A stretch of 64,000 bases of DNA, taken from assembly GCA_963971575.1 (NCBI GenBank), contig OZ020624.1, positions 28,284,356-28,348,355 of the forward strand. Reading direction: 5' to 3'. Both the position numbers and the translations under genes were made by a program. Positions 10,745 through 21,785 of this stretch are shown here, piece by piece. Origin of the DNA: Liopterus haemorrhoidalis (taxonomy: Eukaryota; Arthropoda; Insecta; Coleoptera; Dytiscidae). The notes under the pieces are model-generated. The model had not been told where the DNA came from and did not search any database. It worked only from the letters and a program-made list of their open reading frames with translations. Every line of letters starts with the position of its first letter. Position 1 is the first letter of the stretch.

Positions 10745-11950
10745 ACAAGATCCCGGATGGACAGTCTTTTTTTAAACTTTTTTTGCCGAAAATTCCAAAA
10801 TTTTCGACCGCAATTAAAAAGTGACCATATATTTGTGATCCAAGGCTAAAATCGTATAAGTATACCAATTTTCAACTAAATAAAAAAAAAAAAAATCCAA
10901 AAATTTTGGTCAAAATTTTTTTGACTTAGATTTTAGGCAAAATATAGTTTTAAGCTAATTTTGAGGTGAGGATAATGAAAAAAATATTTTAAAAAATCAT
11001 GCTTTACTAGTTTTTAAATTAGAGCCAATTTGGGTCAGTTTTTTGCCTATAATTCCAAAACTTTTGCCCAAACTTCAAAATGGACCCAATTTTATTGATC
11101 TATGGCTAAAAGTACATATTTGTACCAATTTTCAATAAAATTGGAGACAAAAAATTTTTGCTTAAAAATCACGATTTTTTTAAGGGGTACCCCTTATGAT
11201 TTTTTCGGTTTTTGGCCATTTTCAAGGGTTTTGCATTACTGCCCATACAAAACTAAATAATTGGTCTATTAAAGCCCAAATTTTTTTCTAGATTGAACAA
11301 TGTAGCAGTATTTTAAAAATTCAAACCGCAGATTTCTATCCCTAACCATTTTTTAGTTAGGATTTAACAAAATTTTCAAAAAAAAAAAAAAAAAATTAAA
11401 AATTTTCAAAAATTTTTTTTGTTCAAAATACGATTATAAGTTAATTAGGACCTCAAGATTTCAAAAATTTCAACCGCAGGTCTTTATCTCATTTCATTTT
11501 TGAGATACGTCCATGCGAAGACGAAAATTTCTATAAATCACACCATATTAAAATTAGTCATAATATTAAAATACGCAAAACGAATAAGGCCTCAAATTTT
11601 TTCTAAACTAAATTACCTATGAAGAATCCAAAAATTCTAATCTCAGTCCGTTTTGTCTAACCGTTTTTGAGTTGTGATTTTATTTATTCACAATTTCATA
11701 AGTAATGTAAATTATACCATTAAAACAAATTGTCGTAATTTCAAAACGCGTTAAACGATTAAAGCTCCAATTTTTTTCTAAATAAACTACGAATAATCCA
11801 AAAATTATAACCGTAGGTCACTATCTCCAACCGTTTTTGAGTTATTTTTTTTTTTTAATTCACAAATAACGTAAATTGTACCAATAAAAAATTGTAATCT
11901 CAAAACGCGTTAAAGGATTAAAGCCCCAAATTTTTATAATGCTTATAAAA
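10745..11950 (+). repeat. Repeat block A: non-coding element with degenerate tandem units
   Basis: 10745-11400 matches the reverse complement of 58830-59470, roughly four in five positions by eye, including tacaaatatgta-type, 'ggccattttcaagggtttt' and 'actgcccatacaaaact' blocks. From about 11270 it becomes a degenerate tandem array. The phrase 'aaccgcag.t..(t)atc...aaccgttttt(g)agtt' recurs at about 11325, 11470, 11645 and 11808 (spacing 145-170 bp), and the leading part of another unit occurs at 11900. No coding frame or terminal inverted repeats were recognised. Confidence 0.75.
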
Positions 11951-11959
11951 AATTTAAAT

Positions 11960-12400
11960 TTTACCCACCTCCCCCAAATTGTTTCCCAGTTGCCCCCCCC
12001 CCCCAGAATTGTATGGAGAAAAATATATTGTAGAAGTGAGGACCTTTTTTTTAGGTCTTGTATTTCCATGTGTAAACGATAAAAAAAGGTTTCAAATATT
12101 TCGTTCCCCACCCCCAATTTTACTCAAAAATTTCCTGGTCCTCCCAGATTTTAAGAGTAAGCGCCGCCAATGGGCAACAAAGGTCCAGATCGAAGAAGGG
12201 GGACCAGAAAGGAAAATATTGGCATAGTATTTGAGTGAGGACCCTTTTATTTGTCATCACTTGAATTTTTAATTGACTTTTTTTGGTCATGTCTTGAATT
12301 TTAAAAAATGTTTTTTTTAGGTCATCACTTGTATTATAAAGTGTTACGGGGGGATTATAAAATCTTGGCCAGGGCCCGAAAAAAGCTAGTTACGGCCCTG
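11960..12400. mobile_element. hAT-like MITE, right end defined
   Basis: The right terminus, read outward-in, is CAGGGCCGTAACTAGCTTTT (12400 down), with CCAGGGCCCGAAAA and AAGATTTTATAAT inside. The element at 53376 starts almost identically (CAGGGCTGTTACTAGTTTTT). GAGGACC...TCATCACTTG sub-repeats (about 12037, 12236, 12310) resemble those in the MITEs at 2649-2928 and 52325-52591. The left end is unclear; a C-run lies at 11994-12004. Confidence 0.5.
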
Positions 12401-12404
12401 TGTA

Positions 12405-12530
12405 CAAGCATGCCAAATTTCAACTTTCTGTCTTCAACCGTTTGGCTACAAATTGTATCATACACACAGACACATGAGTGACGTTATAAGTTTTTTTTGA
12501 TCATATCTACAAAACCCTGCAGCGTTCAAA
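12405..12530 (+). repeat. End fragment of the dispersed repeat
   Basis: Matches 59995-60110: 'aaatttcaac', 'tttggctacaa', 'acagacacatgagtgacg', then 'ttataag' and 'tacaaaaccct'. It is non-coding. Confidence 0.7.
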
Positions 12531-12534
12531 ACCC

Positions 12535-14159
12535 CCCTACCCCAGATAGACGCCAGTAACCAAGAAATACCACCAAAAGTCAAATATCGAACGTAGAAGA
12601 CGAGAATTCCATTCAATGCTTTTTGATCCTTTATGCGATTTTCCTCAATTTATTGAAAAGATATTCAACAAATTCCTGTCACATATTTTTATTGCATTTT
12701 TCTTTGACAGGTATTAAAAAGTAGAACAAGCAAAACACCTGTTTTCATAGAAATTAAATTCAATAAATTAACATTATACTCTGAGCGGCATAATAAATTA
12801 CCACGTGTAAAAAATCTACAATTAACAGCATAATCTCCAGATTCTTATTATTAGAAATGATATAATTCTGAATTTGAATACTTCAACAAAAATTAAAATA
12901 AAACTTTAAACATTTTTGCTGATGCGTTGAAAAGAAAATTTGCTAAGCATTCATATGCAAAGTAGACAAAAATATAAATTAATTGATTGTTAAATTGATT
13001 TGCAAATTACAGGAAGGAACATAAATTGGTTTCATGGGAGAATAGTTCAATAAAATGCCAAAAGGTGGTGCCAAATTACATTTGTTTGTATCCATAATTA
13101 CATTCAATGCCAGTAATTGTATTATATACGGTTTTATAGCGCTCATTTTAGCAATTCTGAGTGCCATTTAGTAATTCATTTAGTAGAAAATAGATGGCGA
13201 CACTGTTTTATGGAGTGTGCATATATGAGACCGTTTCAAATTTGTTCCGCATTTTGTTTTCTTTTTTTCTGGTCGATACAAATTATAAACTAAGGGCGAC
13301 TTTTATGTAAGGGTAAATGGGCAATGTCCTCCTCTAGAATAATGTTTATTTTTTAATTTTATTTAACTAGCAAGGCTTCGTTCAGGGACAATTCGATATT
13401 ATTGATCTAAATTTTTCTGAGGTGACCATACAATACTATGAACATGAGAGTAGTCAGGATTAAACTGAACACAATTAATTTAAGAGCCTCTTTTTCCTTT
13501 TATTTGTTGGCTTTAGCAGCTTTGGCTATTAGCCAGGTAATAAAGAAAGGGCTTTTAAAATTACCTTTATAATTTGATACTTTCTGATTCAATATAGTTA
13601 TTAATAATTTCATAAACATCTAGCGAGTTAGTAGCAAGAACCGTCTGAATATTGGTAGGTAAGGATATTTTTTGGACAACTTAATTTTATATGAATAAGT
13701 TACGATTGCGAAAATGAATTGGACGATTGGAAAATGGACATTGGACATTGGACATCAAACAATAAGTGGGTCAAATCGCACAAATTATCACACGGACAGA
13801 AAGGAATAGTAACGATTAATTCCATGCAGATGATATGGCGAGAAGGTGTAATTAAGTCTAAGCCGGTTAAAAGTGGATATAAAAGATCTACTTTGGTGAG
13901 AAGAAAACCAAAGCTTTCTAGGAAGGAAGGGTTGAATTTGACCATAGTATGATCCTTTGAACTGTAGAGAATCTATGTATTCTTGTTGCCCTTGGTTTTA
14001 TATCTGCTTCTTTGGCTAGAAGATCGACTTCGATGTTGAACTCAAATCGTTAAGACATTTAATTACTTCCTAAATTAGCGAATAGTTCTTTTTCTGAAAT
14101 CCAGGGCAACTCAATTTTTGGACGTCGATTAATATACAATGTTTTTAGTTTTACCATTA
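12535..14159. other. No gene recognised
   Basis: AT-rich. Short overlapping frames on both strands at 13700-13950 have no recognisable motifs or splice context. No element ends found. Confidence 0.5.
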
Positions 14160-14167
14160 GGCTAGGG

Positions 14168-14926
14168 CAGTGGTTCCCAAACTTATTTGGCCTACCGCCC
14201 CCTTTTCAGAAAAAAATGCGCCCCCTGGAAATCTAAATTCTTTAAACGAACAAACAGAAAGATATATGTATCTATATTTCTACTTACGTTCTAAAATATA
14301 GTAAAGATAGTACAGAAAGTAAAGAAAGATGTTGTAAAAAGGACATCTTGAAGCTTGAAAGTAAAAATTATTTATTAAAATCATATTCTCATCTAATGAG
14401 AAGGATGAACTTGGTGCGCTGCTATCAGTGTATCAATCCTCGGCTCTATTTTTGTCAGCAGTATTCTTAAATCATCGCGATTAGCTATTTGCAGTCGGTT
14501 TCTTTTTTTTGTTAACAGATTTGTGACCGCACTGAACCCACGTCAACCCCACAATCAAAAACTTTTGTATTATAGTCCATGATCCAGGATAAGCAGTAGA
14601 AATCTGCTTTTGCAGCCAGAACTGTTGGTAGCCGTCTTTGAATTTAAATTTCAATTCGTAATTTGTTGTTACTTCCATCAGTTCTTCTTATGATTTTGGA
14701 GTGTTTGCACTTGAAAAAGGATCCAAAACCCAATCGGGTATGTTCATTTTAAAAATATTTTCAAATCGTTGGTTGAAGTCAAAATGGAGAGCATCCAAGT
14801 GCTGACAATAGGTAAGCAAGTCTTCATCATTTTCAATGCCCCCCAAATGCATCCGAGGCTACTATCGCCCCTCTGGATAGTTCCAGCGCCCCCCAGGGGC
14901 GGTATCGCCCACTTTGAGAACCACTG
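14168..14926 (-). mobile_element. hAT element, deletion copy with transposase remnant
   Basis: The ends CAGTGGTTCCCAAACTTATT (14168) and CACTTTGAGAACCACTG (to 14926) are inverted. The 8-bp duplication differs at one base (ggctaggg 14160-14167, ggttaggg 14927-14934). Subterminal 'gcgccccc' stretches on both sides are usual in this hAT group. Confidence 0.9.
14385..14850 (-). pseudogene. hAT transposase C-terminal remnant (SCAND3/ZBED5-like group)
   Basis: The minus strand encodes LHFDFNQRFENIFKMNIPDW, then ELKFKFKDGYQQFWLQKQIS, TAYPGSWTIIQKFLI and, in a shifted frame, a 'NKKKKPTANS..DDLRILLTKIEPRI'-type block. This order matches the C-terminal half of hAT transposases of the domesticated SCAND3/ZBED5 kind, including the 'F.DF...DW...PF' segment and the start of the hAT dimerisation region. 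The catalytic N-terminal half is missing, and there are stops near 14680. Confidence 0.75.
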
Positions 14927-15210
14927 GGTTAGGGCATGATATAATAGTACTGCAGATACCATCGGCATCGGCATCTGCAGTTTTTTTTTTTTTTTTCCGC
15001 AGATGCTTTACCGATGGTTATATTAACTGATTATTTCGTATAATTGTTTTCAATTTTCATTTAGTTTTTAAAGAACTGTAATCCAGGGTTAAATTCTTTA
15101 TGAATTATATTTGTTGATAAAACGGTAAATAAGCATTGCTTATTTTTTCGCTGAATATGTATGTTATATTCTATTAATAAAATTTATTCACATAAAATAA
15201 TGAAATAGTC

Positions 15211-15345
15211 GACCAACGTACCGTAGTGGCAACACATGTACCCTGCGTTTCTGGTTCGAATCCTGTTCAAGAATAGAATTTTCAAAAAAAAAAAAAAAAT
15301 AGCATTGTTCTGGCTAATTGTCTAAGTAGCAAAGGTATAATTTGA
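15211..15345 (+). mobile_element. tRNA-derived SINE copy 1
   Basis: tRNA-like head: CCGTAGTGGCAACAC (A box region) and GGTTCGAATCC (B box, about 15253). It is followed by 'tagaattttc', an A-run at 15284-15299, and a body (ctggctaattgtctaagtagcaaagg) shared with the copy at 15510. Confidence 0.8.
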
Positions 15346-15509
15346 AATGGAACCTTAAAAATTTTTATGTCTTGAAAATGTTTGTTGTTTTTGCTATTTT
15401 AAGTAAAAATTTAGTATGGAAAAAATGTAGTAGTCATTACAAATATATTAATGAACGAAGCTCTGTAGTGTCAAAGGTTATGAGAGTAGTTTTAACTGAC
15501 AAATTTGCT

Positions 15510-15687
15510 GACCGGCGTAGCGTAGTGGTAACACACGTGTCCTGCGTTGCTAAGGTATCGGGTTCGAATCCTGTTCAGGCATGGAATTTCCGACACGAAA
15601 AATTACAATTGTCCTGGCTAATTGCCTTAGTAGCAGAGGCCACATACGTGAAATAATAATTTAAAATACGTTTTTTTTTTTTTTTTG
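15510..15687 (+). mobile_element. tRNA-derived SINE copy 2
   Basis: Head GGCGTAGCGTAGTGGTAACA with A box, and GGGTTCGAATCC B box at about 15561. The body is 'ctggctaattgccttagtagcagaggcc', shared with 15211-15345. It ends in a T-run (15671-15687). There are two same-strand copies about 300 bp apart. Confidence 0.8.
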
Positions 15688-15689
15688 TC

Positions 15690-16315
15690 TAGTCTGGTAT
15701 TTTATTTTTGAAGCACACCTTATGGTATAGTATACAAACAACCCTTAGCCAAGATTTGAACCCGTTTCTTTAGCGAATCCGCTAATAGCTTATTATGTTT
15801 TAAATATTATTGTAACACTTATGTTATGAAATTTTGTGAGTAGTTTTGTTTTAAAAACAATAACCCGAAAAATTGGTATATAAACAATTTTTAATGTATA
15901 TATTTATATAACAACGACGCCAATATTCTGAAAACGAAGTCTTATTTACAAATAGAAACTAGCCTGCTATTATTATCGTCTTGAAATGAAATCTATTTGA
16001 AGTTTAAGTTATGTCTAATGTATTAATGCGTTCTTATCGCAATACTGACGCCTAGAAAAAAACAATTATGATATTGCTATTTATAAAATCTAAAATATAT
16101 GTAATGCAATAAAATAAATTAAAAATAGTCAAAGTTTGGAAAAATAATTATTACGAACAAAAAAAAAAAACAATAAAAAAAAATCATGTGTGAATTCTTA
16201 CATATTTCAGGATTTTGTAGGTATTTAATACGCGAAATAAGTCAATAAGAGTTGTCGTTTAATGCTCCACATCAATAGATCTCAGGGACTCCCATATAAT
16301 GATAAATAGCAAGCA
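15690..16315. other. No gene; one copy of the dispersed end motif
   Basis: AT-rich. At 16191-16232 lies gtgtgaattctt..., then catatttcaggattttgtaggtatttaata, a copy of the window-wide motif. Nothing else recognised. Confidence 0.6.
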
Positions 16316-16317
16316 TG

Positions 16318-16408
16318 TACCGTATTTTTCGGACCATAAGACGCTCCTTTTTACACAAAAAAATAGACTCTTAATTGAGGTGCGTCTTATGGTCCGAAGA
16401 TACAGGTG
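16318..16408. mobile_element. pogo/Tigger-like hairpin MITE
   Basis: A compact inverted repeat: ACCGTATTTTTCGGACCATA then AGACGC, a short loop, then the complement GCGTCTTATGGTCCGAAGAT. The same arms occur at 18697-18787 and at 19150-19195. Confidence 0.8.
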
Positions 16409-16409
16409 A

Positions 16410-16850
16410 TTTTTTTTTTATAACCGTTTTTCCGATTACCAAACGCGACTTTTTACGTTTTTTTTTCGATTTTTTACTTTAAAGTCGTACCAAAAATTTA
16501 AAACTCAATTTAATAAAAAAAACTCGACGTCACTACCTGAAGAAACTTTTAAACTAACCAAAACTTTTTGAATTATATGTTTCAGATGATTGTGTCACTA
16601 GATATCGTGTACACCGCAAATTAACTTTTTTTTTTTGGAGTGTTTACTAAAAAATGACGCCAATGGCTCATTTTTCAATATTTTTCAATAAAAATTTAAC
16701 GCAATACTCTTCAAGTGTTGTTCTTTAAGATAGACTTTCACCCATTTAGCTTACCTTTACCAGATTTCCACAAATCGTTCTTAAAAATATGCTTAAAAAA
16801 TGCAAAATTAACCATACCCCCCCCCCCCTTTAAGGTAAGTTGTTGTTATA
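16410..16850. other. No gene recognised
   Basis: AT-rich, T-runs and a C-run at about 16817-16828. Confidence 0.5.
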
Positions 16851-16852
16851 AG

Positions 16853-17805
16853 CAGGGCCGGCCCGACGAATTCTAGCGCCCCGGGCAAATATTTGAATTG
16901 CGCCCCTTAATAAATGATAGGTATATTTTTAAAAATATATATTATTTATATTGGTTTTAAGCCCATTTTTGAAAATATATTATAAAAAAAATAAAATTAT
17001 TATAAAAGAAGAATCATCTACTAAAAAAAAAAAGATAACTGAATGTGCATTAATATTTTAATTATTAAATTGAAAGAACAACTACGTTAAATAATAATTT
17101 ATACAGATTACAGATTACCTACAAGCTACAAGTTAATTTTTCGAGCTTTTAAAACAGCGAAATTTTTGACTATTTCGGTGATATATAATTTCGATGAGAT
17201 ATCATTTTCGATAGATAATATCGCCAGGTTATTTAATTCTCTCATTGCTCATTGTAGAGTGTAAATAGTTTTTTATCAATTTTAACTGACTAAAATTTCT
17301 CTCACCACTAGCAAAAGTAATTGGTATCGTTAACATTATTTTTAATGAAATCCAAATATTAGGGAGCACCTTATGTAATTTACTGCATTTTATAAAATTT
17401 AGAACAAGGTTCATAAATGTCTAGGCAAAAGAGCTGATGCAGATTTCAACTCATCAAATAATTCTGCTCTATTCACGTCATAATCGCTGTCAATTCTTAA
17501 TTTCAGATACAGTTCTTTGCATAAATTAATCAAATCATCATCGACTGGTAATTTATTGAAATTATACAATAAACCCCATGTTTGGTGAAACTCGTTTAAT
17601 TGTTGAAAACGTTCCTGAAGAGATGGCATTATCTAAAATTACATTAAATACATTATTTTTGAAGTTTTCTACTGGACTTGTTATAATATCACACTCGTAA
17701 GTGAAAATTCGCCTTTTACGGCGTAATCTTTTTTCGCTCAAAATTGGATCAACTTTGCGCTCCATGTTTACCGGCGCCCCGGGCTGGCGCCTTGTGATTG
17801 TTACT
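16853..17805 (-). mobile_element. hAT element relic
   Basis: The left end CAGGGCCGGCCCGACGAATT at 16853 is a typical hAT terminus. GCGCCCCGGGC occurs both near the left end (16876) and near 17775 (ggcgccccgggctggcgcc), giving subterminal symmetry. No right terminus or 8-bp duplication could be fixed. The transposase part is on the minus strand. Confidence 0.65.
17160..17765 (-). pseudogene. hAT transposase C-terminal remnant
   Basis: The minus-strand frame at 17562-17765 begins MERKVDPILSEKRLRRKRRI. A second frame at 17411-17629 has LQERFQQLNEFHQTWGLLYN and DLINLCKELYLKL. A third, at 17229-17414, ends in the hAT C-terminal dimerisation signature (IPITFASGERNFSQLKLIKN then YLHSTMSNERIK). These three consecutive frames are one ancestral gene broken by two frameshifts. 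The group resembles zinc-finger-MYM/TTF-type hATs, like the second copy at 21790-23360. The N-terminal DNA-binding and catalytic parts are missing. Confidence 0.8.
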
Positions 17806-18645
17806 AGGAGCTACTGCCTCAATTAATCTCAAAAAAGTCAAACATTAATTTAGATTGCCATGTGCGATGTTGGAAATATTTATATTATTAATATTGCCCA
17901 TATTAGGACCTTCTCCTGTACCTTTCCTTTTCGCTCACTCAAAAGTGAATTTATTAAAGACACCTTACTTTTACCGAATTTAAATATGATACCGGAAGAC
18001 AGTACGAGATGAAGAAATGTTGTAAAACTACAGAAAAACTGGTGGTTTAGAGTAGCTAACCGATATCACTGAAACAATCTAAGGGAAGGGTATATGTCCA
18101 ATATTCATCCAAATTATAATGATGATTCTCCAGAGTAGTAAAAAAAGTCTACGAAAACCATGGAGAGACATTCTTAAAATACAATTCCAAATGGTTTAAA
18201 AAACCTAATAAAAATTTTAAAATATTTTTCTCACCTTATTAAAGAGTAAAGTTCAAAATCACACACAAATAATTACACTGACATTTTCACTTAAAAGTGC
18301 AATCACATTTCCACGTGTGTCTGTAAGTGATAGACGAAGCTGCTACAGAACAAACCATTCAGATCGGAAGAACGACGGAGAATGTCTGAAAGAACTTCGC
18401 GCCCGCTACAATCGAACTGGCGCAGACGTACTGAGCCCAATAATTTGTTTATTTGATTCTTTAAAAAAGGAAAGAGTTCCGCATATCTGCTTAAATAAAT
18501 AAATAAACAGAAAGAAAGAAGACAGGCACAAAGTTGGAGAGGATCAATAAAGAAGAAAGATGAAGAGTACAAGAAGAAGATCTTTAGATAGATATTAGAG
18601 ATAACTGGAAATCAAGAGACATTGAAGATCCTTGTAGTCCACCAT
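17806..18645. other. No gene recognised
   Basis: A purine-rich stretch (AAGAAG-type) at 18500-18600. Short open frames on both strands at 18303-18572 have no recognisable motif. Confidence 0.5.
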
Positions 18646-18649
18646 ACAT

Positions 18650-18835
18650 ACAGCATCAAAGTCATTACCATCTACCAGGTAAATTCATCCATCGCTTACC
18701 GTATTTTTCGGACCATAAGACGCACCTTTTTACACAGAAGAATCGACTGACAATTGGGGTGCGTCTTATGGTCCGAAAAATACGGTAAGCGATGGATGAA
18801 TTTACCTGGTAGATGGTAATGATTTTGATGCTGTA
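18650..18835. repeat. Long perfect-type hairpin (foldback)
   Basis: 18653-18729 is almost exactly the reverse complement of 18757-18833. The arms run from 'cagcatcaaa(g/a)tcattacca' through 'atggatgaatttacc' complement to the ACCGTATTTTTCGGACCATA MITE arm, with a loop of about 28 bp. Only one or two mismatches are visible, so the inversion is young. Confidence 0.9.
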
Positions 18836-19195
18836 TGCTGTATGCAGGTGCGTTGTTTCAAAAGTGTGCGATATTAGTGTGGAATCAATTCTGAACGCAT
18901 AAAACACAATCAACCAAAGAAAAGACGATTGTATAGCCTTTTAAGAAATTTGGTATAAGCAACGCATTGGATAGTATCGAATATGTCTTGGTTTTTGAAG
19001 AGATTGACTACAATAGTTCAGACGAAAATAATACGAATGACATTAACGAGACGAGTGATAGTACTGAGAGTGAAGATGAACAGAATATTGCTGGTACAAG
19101 TTATTGTTATAATAAATATTCTTTCTAAAAATTGTCTCATAAATTTGGGGTGCGTCTTATCGTCCGGTACGTCTTATGGTCCAAAAAATACGGTA
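18697..19195 (+). mobile_element. pogo/Tigger-like element, deletion copy
   Basis: Left terminus TACCGTATTTTTCGGACCAT at 18697. Right terminus GGTCCAAAAAATACGGTA ends at 19195, preceded by a duplicated 'gtgcgtctta(t)' motif. Between them lies the 3' end of a transposase frame. The left arm has a hairpin copy of the same terminus. Confidence 0.75.
18840..19128 (+). pseudogene. pogo/Tigger transposase C-terminal remnant
   Basis: Broken plus-strand frames end in FEEIDYNSSDENNTNDINET, followed by a Ser/Glu/Asp-rich run and a stop at 19126. A strongly acidic tail right before the stop is usual for pogo/Tigger-type (CENP-B-like) transposases. Upstream, KFGISNALDSIEYV-like wording matches the 'CGI.NALDG.ED' block just before that tail. 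The catalytic core is absent, and stops occur at about 18902 and 18958. Confidence 0.55.
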
Positions 19196-20285
19196 ACTAT
19201 TACTTTCTTTCCTACTACTGGACCAAATCTTTTCATTTTGCAGCTCCATATTACGCTTATAACTGCAAAAAAATTTAGAATAAGAAAACATCTTTTTTTC
19301 TTATTTTAAATTTTCGGTCGGTCCTGTGGTGGCCACAGCTGATTTTTTTCAATAAAAAAGACAAAATATCTTAAATTTTTCTTTAATTTATTACAATTTT
19401 TTTTTTATGTGGGTAAGGCCTGAAGTCAACCTGACTTTTAGTGCCCAGAGAAGAAGAAGAAGAAGAAGCCACAGAACCGGTTGACATCACAGAATTCTAC
19501 GTTCGTAGTTTGGCAAGGAAGCGACTGTTCGAATATTTGTTTCTCCGCACGAGACATCAACAATTTCTTCTCATGAAAAATTTATTCTAACATATTTGTT
19601 TACACCTTATCACGAATTAATATTTAGTTGTTTAAATTGTTTTCAATTTTTGAATGAGATTTAATTCTGACCTAAATATGCGCATTATAATTTTCGTTTA
19701 GCTTTGCGAATAATATCGTTCGATTAGTTTCACCTGAGTTGCAAATAAAATAAGTATAATAGAGCAGTAAATATATGCATAAATGCATACTTTGCATATA
19801 ATACAAAACCATTATAATTTATCAACGATCAGTTTTCAAGAGATTGATTGCTATCAACAATTCAACCCACGACAAGCTAAATCTTATGCGACTAAAACAA
19901 TACTTTTATTTATAGGTCTTACGCCCAGTAAAGGCGTTAAATGTAACTAAAAAGGACAAAGATTTGTAGATGTGTAAACTTTTAACTATATATTTTCTTT
20001 TAAAGTTTTGTAAAGTTTTATTTTAAAGTAAATCATAGGGTAGAATTTTAGCTATAAACTTTAACGATTTCTAAACACCCTGCCAAGGTCAAGATATAAC
20101 AATTTATGGGCTAAAAATAGTGGCTTTTACCGCGAAATGTCAAATGCAAAATGCCAAATTTTATAAAATCGATCCAACAAAAACGTAAAACAGTATAGGT
20201 ATTCTTAAATCACCTATGACATTAAAACCGATATTTAAAGTTTTAATGCTCGAAATTTGAGAATAATATTTTGTTTAACTAGCAT
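19196..20285. other. No gene; simple repeat and a shared phrase
   Basis: A (GAA)n tract at 19450-19468. At 19318-19345, CGGTCGGTCCTGTGGTGGCC + acagctgatt is the inverted counterpart of 47036-47070. Otherwise AT-rich and featureless. Confidence 0.5.
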
Positions 20286-20289
20286 ATAA

Positions 20290-20372
20290 TGAAGGCTGTA
20301 TTGCACGAGGATAATGTTAACAACCCGAGCCGAGGTCGAGAGTTTTAATTATCCCGGTGTAATATTGAGAAT
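20290..20372. repeat. Imperfect hairpin
   Basis: 'attgcacgaggataatgtta' and 'taattatcccggtgtaatat' are imperfect complements around 'acccgagccgaggtcgaga'. The function is unknown. Confidence 0.5.
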
Positions 20373-20424
20373 TGACACGCTCGAATACGCAGTCTGGTGG
20401 TCGAATATTGTACTAGGCACACTA

Positions 20425-20480
20425 CAGGGCCGGTCCGAGAAAAAGCGGGGCCCGGTGCAAGATGCTCTTGCGGTGCCTTC
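20425..20480. mobile_element. hAT left terminus (CAGGGCCGG type)
   Basis: CAGGGCCGGTCCGAGAAAAA followed by 'gcggggcccggtgcaagat' resembles the terminus at 16853. It may be the end of the hAT whose transposase lies at 21790-23360 (minus), with the Tc1-like element 20572-21333 inserted between. That link is inference. Confidence 0.5.
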
Positions 20481-20571
20481 TTCTTCTAAAAACACACATT
20501 CAAAAAATTTGTATTTTGCAATATTGCACTTATTATTTGTACATATTAGTTACACTAATGATTTATGAATA

Positions 20572-21333
20572 TAGTCGGATTGCTGATAGGTGACTGTTAC
20601 ATGTATGTATTAAGTAGTGCATTCATATAATAATCTAGTTACCATTTTTCAGCGATTTTAAAAATGTTTTTCGTTATTTGTCTTAGCTGTCAGTGTCTGG
20701 TAATAAATATTAATTAAAATATGGCTTCAAATTAGTTCTGAAACTTGGGCAAAATCTGTTAAAAAAATCGAAAATTTAATAAATGAATGGTGGGAAAGGG
20801 AAAGGATTGTTATTAATCCAATAATATCAAATACAAGAAATGACAGCGATAGTTCAGATGACAACTATATCATGCATTACAGTGACTATTTTTAAAAAAA
20901 TAAAAATAAACATTTTAATACAACTTGCAGCAATATATTATATGAATAAATATATTTTTACTTAATATTTTATTACTTTATACTTAGGGGAAACATAAAA
21001 TTTTAATTTAATTAAACAACAAATTATAATCCAAAAATAGTATAAATTTTTCCTTATTTATAATTATTACCTTAAAATTAATAATTTTGTTTGTTTGAAT
21101 ACTGCTGTGAATTTATTTTCGTGCTATGATTAGTAAAGATATCTACGAATCATGCTGTTTCTTCCTAATGCTTTGTTTTTTATTAAAATAATTTGGAAGG
21201 TTAGTTGTCAACTTGTGTCACTATACGTTAATATGGGTAAGCAAATAATTATAATGATATAGACAGAGAAAGCATATAGTATTGTATATCTATACTTGTA
21301 GCAACGAACAGTCACCTATTAGCAATCCGACTA
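20572..21333 (+). mobile_element. Tc1-like element, deletion copy
   Basis: 762 bp with inverted ends TAGTCGGATTGCTGATAGGT (20572) and ACCTATTAGCAATCCGACTA (to 21333). Flanked by TA at 20570-20571 and 21334-21335. The inverted repeats extend about 27 bp with one mismatch. The body keeps only the transposase C-terminus. Confidence 0.9.
20737..20895 (+). pseudogene. Tc1-like transposase C-terminus
   Basis: The frame reads SETWAKSVKKIENLINEWWE, then an acidic tail with SDSSDD, and stops at 20893. The 'W...V.HI...I..W' pattern plus acidic tail is the usual C-terminus of a Tc1-like transposase group in insects. It possibly belongs to the same group as the N-terminal scrap at 4125-4492. The catalytic DDE domain is not present. 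Confidence 0.6.
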
Positions 21334-21335
21334 TA

Positions 21336-21785
21336 ATTATAATTAATATTTATCAATATAATATAAATAGTTAAAAAGATCTGTAAATACCTAACGACGA
21401 AAATTTCATAACGACCACTGCCCATAGAAAACCTATTGTTATGAAATCCCATTCTGAAAACAGTACTGAAATCATGACGCGACCCAGATGCGCATATAAC
21501 GTTTTAGACCGTATGCAAAAGTGCCTTATTGAGAGGATATAATTTCAAACTGTTTAATCGGTATGAAGAAAAAAGTTTAATTAAATCGACTAGGATGGAC
21601 TGGAGCCAATGAAATAAACCATGTACAAAGAAATTTTCGTATTGTGCCATTGTGCCAGTAGGTAGTAGAATTGAGGTAGACCAAAGCTTAGGTGGGTTGA
21701 TTGTGTAAACAGGATGCTCGGTCAATCGGTGGACACAACAGGAGGACAATAACACAAAATCGGAAGTAATGGCGGAAGACGATTG
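21336..21785. other. No gene recognised
   Basis: Sequence between the Tc1-like element and the hAT transposase. It is possibly part of the same hAT element, but no ends are visible. Confidence 0.4.

Noticed and set aside
13700..13952. Overlapping 77-81-codon frames on both strands
   Set aside because: No start context, splice sites, motif or repeat relationship; consistent with chance in this composition.
15211..15290. Candidate true tRNA gene
   Set aside because: A and B boxes are present, but no full cloverleaf acceptor pairing is evident, and a shared SINE body and poly-A follow. The same applies at 15510 and 57481.
18358..18375. cagatcggaagaacgacgg resembles the start of a sequencing adapter
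   Set aside because: Only about 13 bases match the common adapter before it diverges, and the surrounding sequence is continuous. Chance similarity is likelier than contamination.
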